Assembly (NCBI GenBank): GCA_949294335.1 | Contig: CASFGO010000022.1 | Coordinates: forward strand, 1-41,179 | From: an uncultured bacterium | GTDB lineage: Bacteria; Cyanobacteriota; Vampirovibrionia; Gastranaerophilales; Gastranaerophilaceae | Direction: 5' to 3' | Length of the DNA stretch: 41,179 nucleotides | Part shown: positions 17,049 through 24,897 of the stretch, in pieces | Numbering within the stretch: position 1 is the stretch's first letter | Layout: the number at the start of each line of letters is the position of its first letter | Translations under genes and position numbers: made by a program | The notes under the pieces: model-generated | Database searches by the model: none | The model's input: only the letters and a program-made list of their open reading frames with translations | Told to the model about the DNA's origin: nothing

Positions 17049-18491
17049 ATGAAAATTTTATTTGCGGCTGCAGAGGTTGCTCCATTTTCAAAAGCTGGTG
17101 GTCTTTCAGATGTAGTTGGAAGTTTACCTAAATATTTGGAAAAAGATGCCGAGATTGCAATTTTTACTCCTTTGCATGGTTGTATTGATAAGGCTAAATA
17201 TGGAATTAAAGAATTAGATAATTCAGAAATGTGGATTACTTTTGGATGTAAACCTCATAAGTTTAAACTGCACATGTGTAAATTACCAGATACTGATATC
17301 AATGTATTTTTTGTTCAAAATGATTGGTATTTTTCTTGTTTTCAAGAAGTTTATCCAAGATGGATGGATCCTGAGTATGAGCATGAAAGATATATTGCAT
17401 TTTCTTTAGCAACGCTTGAATATGCGAAACAGTTGAATTTTAGAGCTGATATAATCCATTCAAATGATTGGCATACCGCAATGATTCCTTTATATATTAA
17501 AGCTAATTATAAATTCGATGAATTTTGGTCAAAAGCAAAGAATGTATTTGAAATTCATAACCTAGCTTATCAAGGAGAATGGTTTGAAAGTGTATTAGAT
17601 TTTTCTAATATGAGAAAGGATATTGTATTTAATGAGTGGGGTTGTGAACATTATGGTAAAGTTAATTGGATGAAGGGTGCAATAAATTATTCAGATAGAA
17701 TTGTTGTAGTATCTCCAAGGTATGCAGAAGAAATTTTAACAGGCGAATTTGGTGAAGGAATGGATTATACTTTGCGAGGTAAAACAGATAAGATTGTTGG
17801 TATTTTAAATGGTATAGATTATAAAGTTTTCAATCCAAAGACTGATAAGAATTTATTTAAAAATTATGATGTAAATTCTCTTGAAGGTAAAGAAGAAAAT
17901 AAGAAGAAAATTTTAGAATATTTTGGACTTAAGTATAATCCTGATAGACCATTAATAGCATTAATTTCAAGATTAGTTCCACAAAAAGGTATTGATTTGA
18001 TAAGACAAGTAGAAAATGATTTAAAAAATTTACCTGCAGACTTTATTTTCTTGGGTTCAGGTGATTCTCAGTATGAAAACTTATTCATATGGTTATCAAA
18101 TAATACAGAAAATATTAGAACTTATGTTGGGTATAAGGGCGATTTAGCAAATCAAATATATGCAGGTAGTGATTTCTTCTTAATGCCATCTAAGTTTGAA
18201 CCTTGTGGATTGAGTCAATTAATTGCAATGAGATATGGTTCATTGCCAATTGTAAGGGCTACAGGAGGCTTAGATAATACTGTCGTTGGATATCCATTAG
18301 ATAATTCTACAGGATTTAAGTTCTGGAGATATGATGGTTGGGATATGAAAGAAGCAATAAATTGTGCAATAGGTGTGTATAAAGATAAATATACATTTAA
18401 TGCAATGAGGAAATCTGCAATGAATTCTGATTTTAGTTGGAAAAAAAGTTCTGCAGAATACTTGAAAATGTATAGAGAGTTGGTAGGTTAA
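17049..18491 (+). CDS. glgA: Glycogen (starch) synthase, GT5
   Basis: 480 residues, normal length for the family. The N-terminal ADP-glucose-binding motif KAGGLSDVVGSLPK is at 15-28. EIHNLAYQGEW, ISRLVPQKGIDL and EPCGLSQLIAMRYG (the catalytic-site segment of retaining GT-B enzymes) follow in order. It elongates alpha-1,4-glucan from ADP-glucose in the cytoplasm. AAAGGAGA precedes the ATG. It lies 11 nt after the pseudo-cyclase gene, and its TAATG stop/start overlaps mrnC. No other glg genes are in the window. Confidence 0.95.
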   Translation: MKILFAAAEVAPFSKAGGLSDVVGSLPKYLEKDAEIAIFTPLHGCIDKAKYGIKELDNSEMWITFGCKPHKFKLHMCKLPDTDINVFFVQNDWYFSCFQEVYPRWMDPEYEHERYIAFSLATLEYAKQLNFRADIIHSNDWHTAMIPLYIKANYKFDEFWSKAKNVFEIHNLAYQGEWFESVLDFSNMRKDIVFNEWGCEHYGKVNWMKGAINYSDRIVVVSPRYAEEILTGEFGEGMDYTLRGKTDKIVGILNGIDYKVFNPKTDKNLFKNYDVNSLEGKEENKKKILEYFGLKYNPDRPLIALISRLVPQKGIDLIRQVENDLKNLPADFIFLGSGDSQYENLFIWLSNNTENIRTYVGYKGDLANQIYAGSDFFLMPSKFEPCGLSQLIAMRYGSLPIVRATGGLDNTVVGYPLDNSTGFKFWRYDGWDMKEAINCAIGVYKDKYTFNAMRKSAMNSDFSWKKSSAEYLKMYRELVG

Positions 18492-18856
18492 TGGAAGATA
18501 TTTCATTAAGGCATTATGCACATATAGGAGATGCTGTTTGGGAGTTATTTGTTAGAGAATATACTGTTTTTAAATCTCCAAATATAAAATTGGTACATAA
18601 TTATACAACAGATAGAGTTAGAGCAAGTTATCAAGCTGAATTATTAAATTCGATTAATGATGAATTAACCGAAATTGAACAAGATATAGCAAGACGGGCA
18701 AGAAATGCATCTATTCCAGTAGGGAGACGTAATAATCAGACTGAATATAGACAATCTACTTCTTTTGAGGCATTGATAGGGTACTGGTATTTAAATGATA
18801 AAACTAGGTTAGAATATTTCTTTGATAAATTTAAAAATTTAGATGAGTTTATTTAA
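18491..18856 (+). CDS. mrnC: Mini-ribonuclease III
   Basis: 121 residues consisting of an RNase III catalytic domain alone, without a double-strand RNA binding domain. AHIGDAVWELFVRE (about 10-23) corresponds to the first catalytic segment with the acidic residues, and STSFEALIGYWYL (about 90-102) to the second. This is the MrnC pattern seen in Firmicutes and Cyanobacteria, where it matures 23S rRNA. It starts on the glgA stop codon (TAATG) and overlaps the convergent holB by 8 nt. Confidence 0.9.
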   Translation: MEDISLRHYAHIGDAVWELFVREYTVFKSPNIKLVHNYTTDRVRASYQAELLNSINDELTEIEQDIARRARNASIPVGRRNNQTEYRQSTSFEALIGYWYLNDKTRLEYFFDKFKNLDEFI

Positions 18857-19706
18857 TTAATTTAAGACATAGATTTTCAAATACATTTTGCGGGTTCATG
18901 CCTAGTTCAATTTGTTTTTTTGATGTTTCAACTTCTTTTATATGTTCAATTAACATTGTGTTATTAGGATTAGATTTTAAAGTCGCAAGTATATAATTTT
19001 GTATTTCTTCAAGAAGTTTAGTTGGTGTGGTTTCTTTAGATAATTCAAATAAGTTTTTTGCAATATCAAAAGTATCTTGTCTTTGATATTCCCAATATTT
19101 TGAAAAGTGGTTGTTAATTAAGTCATAGCTAAAATTATCTCTTTCTCCGCCTGAAATATTAAAGCATTGCGAACGAGATATTATTGTTGATATAATATCT
19201 TCTTTATTAGAAGTTAAGAAGATAAACATAATTCTGTCATTTGGTTCTTCAATTATTTTTAGCATTGAATTTGCAGTTTCTTCTTGGAAGTTTTGTGGAT
19301 TTAAGCCTTTAATATTCCCTTCATCATCTTTATCGCAGAATATAAATACTCTATAAAATTCAGATGTTGTCATAAGAGAATTCTTAATCATTTCTGATTG
19401 TTTAATAGATATAACCGTTTTAGTATCATCATCTGCAGGTTTGTTATCCACTTTTGATATTGTTAGTACAGCAGGATGTTGGTCTTCTCTAATCCATCGA
19501 CAATTAAGACATTGGCAGTTGTCAGAGTGATCTCCCGTACAATTGAGTAATCTTGCTATTTCTTTTGCTATTATGTATTGAGATTCTAAGTCTCGCCCCC
19601 AAAATAATAAACTGTGAGCAATAGGAACTCCTTTGTTACTAAGTTTGTTATTTATGCCTTTTTCAAAGTAATCAGTTAAAAATGGATATTTATCTGATAA
19701 TAGCAT
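18849..19706 (-). CDS. holB: DNA polymerase III delta-prime subunit (clamp loader)
   Basis: 285 residues from the ATG at 19706, chosen because GGAGG lies 6 nt upstream; a TTG two codons earlier overlaps that site. AAA+ clamp-loader fold: a zinc-binding cluster C56, C64, C66, C69 followed by the HP dipeptide, then NFQEETANSMLKIIEEP and SRSQCF. The Walker A position (LLFWGRDLESQ) lacks GKT, as expected for the non-ATPase delta-prime subunit. It overlaps holA by 17 nt, and together they supply two subunits of the same complex. Its 3' end overlaps mrnC. Confidence 0.9.
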   Translation of the reverse strand: MLLSDKYPFLTDYFEKGINNKLSNKGVPIAHSLLFWGRDLESQYIIAKEIARLLNCTGDHSDNCQCLNCRWIREDQHPAVLTISKVDNKPADDDTKTVISIKQSEMIKNSLMTTSEFYRVFIFCDKDDEGNIKGLNPQNFQEETANSMLKIIEEPNDRIMFIFLTSNKEDIISTIISRSQCFNISGGERDNFSYDLINNHFSKYWEYQRQDTFDIAKNLFELSKETTPTKLLEEIQNYILATLKSNPNNTMLIEHIKEVETSKKQIELGMNPQNVFENLCLKLIK

Positions 19707-20646
19707 TTTCAACCTCCAAAATAATATCTATTGATTGTCCTGATTTGATTTTGTATTCAGCATCAGTTAGTGTTTCTTTTAAGTGAACTAAGTCTTTTAA
19801 TTGTGTGTTCTTTAATTTTTGCATTGTTTGTTTTATAACAAATTCATGTTGACCAACTAATTTTGATATTTCTGATGATGGAAGATTTGATGATTTTAAT
19901 TTTATCAAAATCCATTTTCTAAGCATTGTTTGCGTTGCAGCAAGAATTTCTAGTGGGTGTTTTTTATCAAGAAGTCTTTTAAGTTCTGTTAAAGCTTTCC
20001 CTTTTTCACCCTTCATTATGTAGTCCGTAAAATTAAATAGGTCTTGATTTGATATACAGATTTGGTTGACCATTTTAGTTGTAATTTTGGTTTCGGGGTA
20101 TGCTAATAAAGATAGTTTTTCTATTTCAACAGAAAATTCTCTTAGGTTATTGCCTATTTGTTCAATCATAATTTGAATTGCATCGTTATCAATGATTATT
20201 TTATGTTTTTTTGCTTCTTTATTAATCCATGCTGTTAGTTCTGCTGTTTTATAAGTTTTAATTGTTGGAAATTCTTTTGTATTATATTTGGATATAGTTT
20301 TAAATATCTTTTTTCTTGAATCAGGTTTTTTCCCTTCGTTTCTTGGGTATTTAGCTACAAAAAATACATCAAGATTTTCTGTATTATCTTCCAATGCATT
20401 CGATATTTCTTTGATTTGATTATCTTCATAGCTGGAAGTTAGTATTTTTTCACAATTAATAACTACCATAAGTTTTCCGAACATCATAGGTTGAGTTCGC
20501 AAAATTGCTATAAAATCAGGATAATTGGGGTTATCGTATACTGTATAATTCATCGCAGAAAAACTAGAATCGAGTTTATCTCTATACTTTTTTAGTTCTT
20601 CATCGATTAGATAATCTTCATCCCCATAAAAAAAATAAATACCCAT
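19690..20646 (-). CDS. holA: DNA polymerase III delta subunit
   Basis: 318 residues from the ATG at 20646. A longer TTG start at 20682 would run through a terminator and promoter and adds residues foreign to the family. The protein then begins MGIYFFYGDEDYLIDEEL, the usual HolA opening. Other family features are the WINKEAKKH linker, IGNNLREFSVEIEKLSLL and the C-terminal helical collar. It opens the beta clamp during loading. A TATAAT box lies 6 nt before the ATG and there is no Shine-Dalgarno sequence, so it is probably leaderless. It is in an operon with holB. Confidence 0.92.
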   Translation of the reverse strand: MGIYFFYGDEDYLIDEELKKYRDKLDSSFSAMNYTVYDNPNYPDFIAILRTQPMMFGKLMVVINCEKILTSSYEDNQIKEISNALEDNTENLDVFFVAKYPRNEGKKPDSRKKIFKTISKYNTKEFPTIKTYKTAELTAWINKEAKKHKIIIDNDAIQIMIEQIGNNLREFSVEIEKLSLLAYPETKITTKMVNQICISNQDLFNFTDYIMKGEKGKALTELKRLLDKKHPLEILAATQTMLRKWILIKLKSSNLPSSEISKLVGQHEFVIKQTMQKLKNTQLKDLVHLKETLTDAEYKIKSGQSIDIILEVENAIIR

Positions 20647-20652
20647 AAAGTG

Positions 20653-20682
20653 ATTATACAATAAAAACCTAAGACGTACCAA
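20653..20682 (-). promoter_or_regulatory. holA promoter, leaderless type
   Basis: On the minus strand: TTGGTA (20682-20677), 18-nt spacer, TATAAT (20658-20653), 6 nt, ATG. The -35 lies in the loop and right arm of the upstream gene's terminator hairpin, and the -10 follows directly on its U tract, so the two signals are interleaved. Confidence 0.55.
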
Positions 20683-20698
20683 TTTTGATACGTCTTAG
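20661..20698 (-). terminator. Intrinsic terminator of the small EF-hand gene
   Basis: Perfect 10-bp stem (arms 20689-20698 and 20669-20678, CTAAGACGTA/TACGTCTTAG) with a 10-nt loop, followed on the minus strand by GGTTTTTATT. It ends the minus-strand gene at 20729 just before the holA promoter. Confidence 0.8.
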
Positions 20699-20728
20699 CT
20701 AATTTATTTTTATTAAATTTTATTTATA

Positions 20729-21007
20729 TTATGCCTCATAAGAAATACTAGGTTCTTTTTGAGGTGTTTGTTCCATTTCTTTAGGTGCCGCTTGTTGAGT
20801 AGTTGCATTTGTTGATGCAATATATGCCATTATTTCATCACAAAGAGTTGTATTAGCTATTATTTCTTCAAAGGTTAATTCGCCATTTCCATCAGTATCT
20901 GCTGCTTGGATGGTATAGCTTTGTACACCCATTTCTTGAACTTGTCTTTGTGTTAATTTATCTGTGTTAAATGCATTTGTAAATGTATATTGTGAAATTG
21001 TACTCAT
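20729..21007 (-). CDS. Small EF-hand protein
   Basis: 92 residues. One canonical calcium-binding loop at residues 37-48 (DTDGNGELTFEE: Asp37, Asp39, Asn41, Glu43 by position, Glu48). The segment before it (LTQRQVQEMGVQSYTIQA) could be a helix. The C-terminal ~25 residues are Gln/Pro/Glu-rich and probably disordered. No signal peptide. The ribosome binding site GGGAG is 6 nt from the ATG. Function unknown; a calcium-sensing or binding role is inferred from the single loop. It has a long AT-rich leader and its own terminator, so it is a separate transcript. Confidence 0.8.
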   Translation of the reverse strand: MSTISQYTFTNAFNTDKLTQRQVQEMGVQSYTIQAADTDGNGELTFEEIIANTTLCDEIMAYIASTNATTQQAAPKEMEQTPQKEPSISYEA

Positions 21008-21096
21008 CTTGCGCTCCCAAAGATTTTAATCTTTTATTTTTTTATTTAAACGTTTTTCTCCTCAGTCTTGTGTAGCCATTAAATCAGTTTTTTTTA

Positions 21097-21168
21097 TTAG
21101 CATGTATCAAAATATCTATGACTGATTTTGATTTTTATTACATCTTTATTCTTTAATGTAACTTTCAA
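21097..21168 (-). CDS. Possible 23-codon leader ORF upstream of the EF-hand gene
   Basis: A TTG-initiated frame of 23 codons (LKVTLKNKDVIKIKISHRYF then three more residues) preceded by AAAGGAG at good spacing, ending 90 nt upstream of the EF-hand start. It has no known relatives that I recognise. It may be a leader peptide or chance. Confidence 0.22.
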   Translation of the reverse strand: MKVTLKNKDVIKIKISHRYFDTC

Positions 21169-21331
21169 AAACTGACTCCTTTCTTTTTTATGTTATTACT
21201 CTGATTGTCTTTTGAGATAAATCCTAATGGATTAATTTTGCAATTTAATTTTGCTCTCTTGTTTATCTCTTACTCTTATATAAAGTTTGTTTTTTTTTTA
21301 TTGATTTCACAACTTCAAATATTTGTTACAA

Positions 21332-21362
21332 TTGTACATAATTGTTTATCTTGTGTTAAAAT
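21332..21362 (+). promoter_or_regulatory. Promoter of the FimV-like repeat protein
   Basis: TTGTAC (21332-21337), 19-nt spacer, TAAAAT (21357-21362) preceded by an extended -10 TGt. The ATG at 21372 is 9 nt downstream, with no Shine-Dalgarno sequence, so the transcript would have almost no leader. Confidence 0.4.
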
Positions 21363-21371
21363 GGTTTTGGA

Positions 21372-23771
21372 ATGAAGTGTAGATTTGCAAAAAGAGCGTT
21401 AATATTATGTGCAGCTTTGATAACTTTGAATCCTGTATTGGGGGATGAGTTTAAAAATAGTGTTGTGAATTTAAAGTTCAATAAGGATGCTGCAGGCTGT
21501 GTGAATGTTAAAGTTGTTACATCTAAGCCCTATAATAGTCCTGTATTTGTAAATGAAAAACAAAATAATACATATGTAATTTTGTTGCCAGAAACTCAAA
21601 ATGCTTTAACAGGTAAGCCTCTTTTGAATAATGTTTCAGGAGATATTTCAGGTGTTACAATCAATACACATCCATATGTTGATGGTGGTGCGAAAGGTTA
21701 TACAAAAATTACAATTGTATCTCCAAAGCCGATATCAATATATGCAACAGCAGGGGTAAATGTTTCTAATGCGCCGATTGTTATTAAGAAGGATATAAAA
21801 CCACAGGTTGCACAAGTAAAACCTCAAATAACACAACCTGCAAAACCACAAGTTGCACAGGTAAAACCTCAAACAACACAACCTGTGAAACCACAAGTTG
21901 CGCAGGTGAAACCTCAGGCAACACAAGCTGTAAAACCACAAGTTGCGCAGGTAAAACCTCAAACAACACAAGCTGTGAAACCACAGGTTACACAGGTAAA
22001 ACCTCAAACAACACAACCTGCAAAACCACAGGTTACACAGGTAAAACCTCAAACAACACAACCTGTGAAACCACAAGTTGCGCAGGTGAAACCTCAGGCA
22101 ACACAAGCTGTAAAACCACAAGTTGCGCAGGTAAAACCTCAAGCAACACAAGCTGTGAAACCACAAGTTGCGCAGGTAAAACCTCAGGTAACACAAGCTG
22201 TAAAACCACAAGTTGCGCAGGTAAAACCTCAAGCAACACAAGCTGTGAAACCACAAGTTACTCAAGTTAAACCTCAGGTAACACAACCTGTGAAACCACA
22301 AGTTGCGCAGGTGAAACCTCAGGCATTAGAACAACCAAAAGCAAAATCTATAAACAATGAAACACAACAAGAATCTAAAAAGAATTTATTTAATATTAAT
22401 AAGTTAAAATCATTATCAATAGGTTGTAATGATAGATTACGTAATTCTTTAAATAGTTTAAATTCAGTAGCTAAAAATAAATTGGCTGATTTATCCGATT
22501 TGATAAATTTAAAAAATAATTTGGTTAAGCTTTTATTAATTTTATCTGCAATAGGTTTTCCTCTGATTGTTATATTCTTTATTGTTTTAATGAATAGAAG
22601 AATTAAAGAGCAAATAGAAAAAGTTAAGGAGTATAATGAACAAGAGGATGTTAATGTTCCTGTAGGAAATATTGCAGATGAAGTTCAAGAAGATGAACTA
22701 GAGAAGGAAGTAGAAAACGAAAATGATTTTGCTCAAAATAGTGAAGCTGAAGTTTTAGAAGAAACAAATGTTTCTTTCTCTGAAATGCTTGATAATTCTG
22801 CAAATGATGACACGATTGATGAAAATCCTCTTAATCAGGATATTAATGATTTTATAAATGAAGAACCAATAGACGAAGAAACAGATGAAATTGAAGAACC
22901 TGTTGAAGAATTAATTGAAGAAGAAATAGAAGAGGTTGAAGAACCTGTTGAAGAATCAATTGAGGAAGAAACAGACGAAGTTGAAGAACCTGTTGAAGAA
23001 TTAATTGAAGAAGAAACAGAAGAAGTTGAAGAACCTGTTGAAGAATTAATTGACGAAGAAATAGAAGAGGTTGAAGAACCTGTTGAAGAATTAATTGATG
23101 AAGAAACAGAAGAAGTCGAAGAACCTGTTGAAGAATTAATTGACGAAGAAACAGAAGAAGTCGAAGAACCTGTTGAAGAACTGATTGAAGAAGAAACAGA
23201 GGAAGTAGAAGAACCTGTCGAAGAATCGGTTGAAGAAGAAACAGAGGAAGTAGAAGAACCTGTCGAAGAATCGGTTGAAGAAGAAACAGAGGAAGTAGAA
23301 GAACCTGTCGAAGAATCGGTTGATATAGATTATGAACCTGATGGGTTTATAAATGAATTTGAAGATAATGATGATGACAGTATATTTGATGAACTAAGAA
23401 ATAATACTATAACAATTGATGAAGATACTATTGAAACTGAAGAATCTAATGAAGATGATTCTATATTTGATGAACTAAGAGGCGAATATGAAACAACCGT
23501 TGATGGTTTAACTGTCCTTACTCATACTCCTGTTAATAGTGTTAGTGGGTTCTATTTAGTAAATTTTGAAAATTTCTCATCTTTGATTGGTTATATCAAA
23601 GACGAAGTATTTGTTCTAAAAACCTTTGATGAATTTGTTAATAACAATATTTATATAAAACCTGCTGAGCAATTGTCTGAATCTACATATCGTTATATTG
23701 TTAGAATTGGACTTTATAAAATGGTAATTGAAGTAACTGATAAAAAAATGAGCCATTTAATTGATTTATGA
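21372..23771 (+). CDS. AMIN-like, repeat-rich single-pass membrane protein with acidic cytoplasmic tail
   Basis: 799 residues. A signal peptide (1-24, cleavage after PVLG) leads into a periplasmic AMIN-like beta domain (about 27-140). Next come twelve 15-residue repeats KPQVAQVKPQxTQxV (143-322), a basic linker, and one transmembrane helix (386-407) followed by NRR, which places the rest in the cytoplasm. The cytoplasmic part has nine and a half 15-residue acidic repeats EEPVEELIEEETEEV (508-655) and a small C-terminal domain (about 690-799). The layout recalls FimV/HubP polar hub proteins (periplasmic wall-binding part, one helix, acidic cytoplasmic part), but without LysM or TPR. AMIN domains of known proteins bind peptidoglycan or secretin complexes. 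The stop overlaps the next gene as ATGA. Confidence 0.8.
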   Translation: MKCRFAKRALILCAALITLNPVLGDEFKNSVVNLKFNKDAAGCVNVKVVTSKPYNSPVFVNEKQNNTYVILLPETQNALTGKPLLNNVSGDISGVTINTHPYVDGGAKGYTKITIVSPKPISIYATAGVNVSNAPIVIKKDIKPQVAQVKPQITQPAKPQVAQVKPQTTQPVKPQVAQVKPQATQAVKPQVAQVKPQTTQAVKPQVTQVKPQTTQPAKPQVTQVKPQTTQPVKPQVAQVKPQATQAVKPQVAQVKPQATQAVKPQVAQVKPQVTQAVKPQVAQVKPQATQAVKPQVTQVKPQVTQPVKPQVAQVKPQALEQPKAKSINNETQQESKKNLFNINKLKSLSIGCNDRLRNSLNSLNSVAKNKLADLSDLINLKNNLVKLLLILSAIGFPLIVIFFIVLMNRRIKEQIEKVKEYNEQEDVNVPVGNIADEVQEDELEKEVENENDFAQNSEAEVLEETNVSFSEMLDNSANDDTIDENPLNQDINDFINEEPIDEETDEIEEPVEELIEEEIEEVEEPVEESIEEETDEVEEPVEELIEEETEEVEEPVEELIDEEIEEVEEPVEELIDEETEEVEEPVEELIDEETEEVEEPVEELIEEETEEVEEPVEESVEEETEEVEEPVEESVEEETEEVEEPVEESVDIDYEPDGFINEFEDNDDDSIFDELRNNTITIDEDTIETEESNEDDSIFDELRGEYETTVDGLTVLTHTPVNSVSGFYLVNFENFSSLIGYIKDEVFVLKTFDEFVNNNIYIKPAEQLSESTYRYIVRIGLYKMVIEVTDKKMSHLIDL
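21798..22337 (+). repeat. Twelve tandem 45-bp repeats (KPQ repeats)
   Basis: Exactly 540 bp, twelve in-frame 45-bp units encoding KPQVAQVKPQxTQxV. Units differ by a few third-position and A/T/V codon changes and some are almost identical, which suggests repeated duplication and exchange. The encoded segment is Pro-rich and should be extended in the periplasm. Confidence 0.95.
22893..23321 (+). repeat. Tandem 45-bp repeats (acidic EEPVEE repeats)
   Basis: Nine complete 45-bp units and a partial tenth, encoding EEPVEELIEEETEEV variants. The last three units are nearly identical at DNA level, pointing to recent expansion. The period equals that of the unrelated KPQ repeats in the same gene. Confidence 0.95.
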
Positions 23772-24820
23772 TGAAAAGATTAGTTCTATTTTTTGTATTA
23801 ATTTGTTTATTTTTATCAGGTTGTACTCAAAAACAAGCTGATGTTCAAGTTATTAAATTTTCAACTTGGGGTTCTGCATCAGAAATGGGTATTTTAACCC
23901 CTATAATTCGGGATTTTGAGGTAAATAATCCTAAAATTAAAATAGAATTACTTCACATTCCACAAAATTATTTTCAAAAAATACATCTTCTTTTTGCATC
24001 AAACCTAGCTCCTGATGTTATTTTTATAAATAACCTTAATTTACCTGTTTATGCAAATTATTTAGCCCCCTTTTATATTGATACCTCTAAATATTATAAG
24101 CAATCAATAGAGGCATTATCATATAACAATAAATTACTAGCTGTCCCTCGCGATGTCTCAAATCTTGTAATCTACTACAATAAAGATATTTTTGATAAAC
24201 AAAATATCCCATATCCAAATCCAAATTGGGGGATAAATGATTTATTATTGATAGCTCAAAAACTAACTAATAAAAATACATTTGGAATAAGTTATGAAGA
24301 AGATTTATATTATGCAATGCCTTATATAATAACTTTGGGTGGGGACATCGATAATATAAATGCAGGCATGGAGTTTTATAAAAATCTTGTAAATAAATAC
24401 CATGTAGCCCCATCAAAATCCGATGTTGGTTCAAAAACTCTTGGTCAAATGTTTTTAGAAGGTAGAATAGCAATGCATTTATCTGGACGTTGGCTTGTAC
24501 CTAAATATACAATAGATGCAAAATTCCATTGGGGAGTAGTGATTTTCCCAGGGATAGTACCTTGTGATGCTTCAGGTTGGGCGATATCAAAATCATCTAA
24601 GCATAAAGAATCAGCTCAAAAATTTGTAGAATATTTATCTTCAAAAAACAATATAGAAAAAATGACAAAATCAGGTTTAATAGTTCCAGCAAGGTGTGAT
24701 GTGGATTTTACTGATAAGGTTTTCTTAGATGCAATCTCAAAATCAAAACCTCAAAAAATAACCTCTGATTATAGTAAAAAAGTTGAAAAAATAAACGATG
24801 AATATTTTAACAATTCTTAA
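23768..24820 (+). CDS. Extracellular solute-binding lipoprotein (sugar ABC type)
   Basis: 350 residues. A lipoprotein signal peptide ends in the lipobox LSGC with Cys19 lipidated. The mature part follows the family 1 (sugar) binding protein plan: VIKFSTWGSASEMG, LAPDVIFINN, LLAVPRDVSNLVIYYNKDIFDKQNIPYP (equivalent of the usual p-x-x-YNKdlF), LGQMFLEGRIAMHLSGRW, and SGWAISKSSKHKESAQKFVEYL. It is shorter than the usual ~420. No permease or ATPase genes are adjacent, so it either serves a transporter elsewhere or has another role. It is translationally coupled (ATGA) to the FimV-like protein. Confidence 0.88.
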   Translation: MMKRLVLFFVLICLFLSGCTQKQADVQVIKFSTWGSASEMGILTPIIRDFEVNNPKIKIELLHIPQNYFQKIHLLFASNLAPDVIFINNLNLPVYANYLAPFYIDTSKYYKQSIEALSYNNKLLAVPRDVSNLVIYYNKDIFDKQNIPYPNPNWGINDLLLIAQKLTNKNTFGISYEEDLYYAMPYIITLGGDIDNINAGMEFYKNLVNKYHVAPSKSDVGSKTLGQMFLEGRIAMHLSGRWLVPKYTIDAKFHWGVVIFPGIVPCDASGWAISKSSKHKESAQKFVEYLSSKNNIEKMTKSGLIVPARCDVDFTDKVFLDAISKSKPQKITSDYSKKVEKINDEYFNNS

Positions 24821-24846
24821 TAATTATTGTTTAAAAAGTCAATTTT

Positions 24847-24875
24847 TTGACGAGTATATACTTTGTATATATATA
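24847..24875 (+). promoter_or_regulatory. Promoter of the coiled-coil protein
   Basis: TTGACG (24847-24852), 17-nt spacer, TATATA (24870-24875), then a ~20-nt leader with GAGGA before the ATG at 24898. It is a conventional leadered promoter, in contrast to several neighbours. Confidence 0.5.
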
Positions 24876-24897
24876 GGATATTTATGAGGATAATTAT

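Larger units (their letters stand above)
21008..21371. other. 364-nt intergenic leader region
   Basis: AT-rich region between divergent genes. It holds the long 5' leader of the minus-strand EF-hand gene, with an 8-bp inverted repeat AAATCAGT/ACTGATTT (21081-21088 and 21121-21128), the possible leader ORF, and at its right end the plus-strand promoter of the repeat protein. No known riboswitch was recognised. Confidence 0.5.

Noticed and set aside
19707..19712. TTG start two codons upstream for holB
   Set aside because: It overlaps the downstream edge of the GGAGG site; the ATG at 19706 has ideal spacing.
20647..20682. TTG start giving holA 12 extra residues
   Set aside because: It would place the start upstream of the TATAAT box and inside the terminator; the ATG at 20646 matches the family N-terminus.
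21735..22301. Long minus-strand frames opposite the KPQ repeats
   Set aside because: They are mirror frames of in-frame 45-bp repeats. They lack ribosome binding sites and have repeat-driven composition (Leu/Cys/Trp/Phe).
21798..22337. CRISPR-like array
   Set aside because: The 45-bp units are contiguous and coding, with no spacers; no cas genes are present in the window.
24834..24852. Hairpin GTCAA/TTGAC after the lipoprotein gene as a terminator
   Set aside because: Only 5 bp, with the T tract in the loop and none following on the plus strand; the right arm is better explained as the -35 box.
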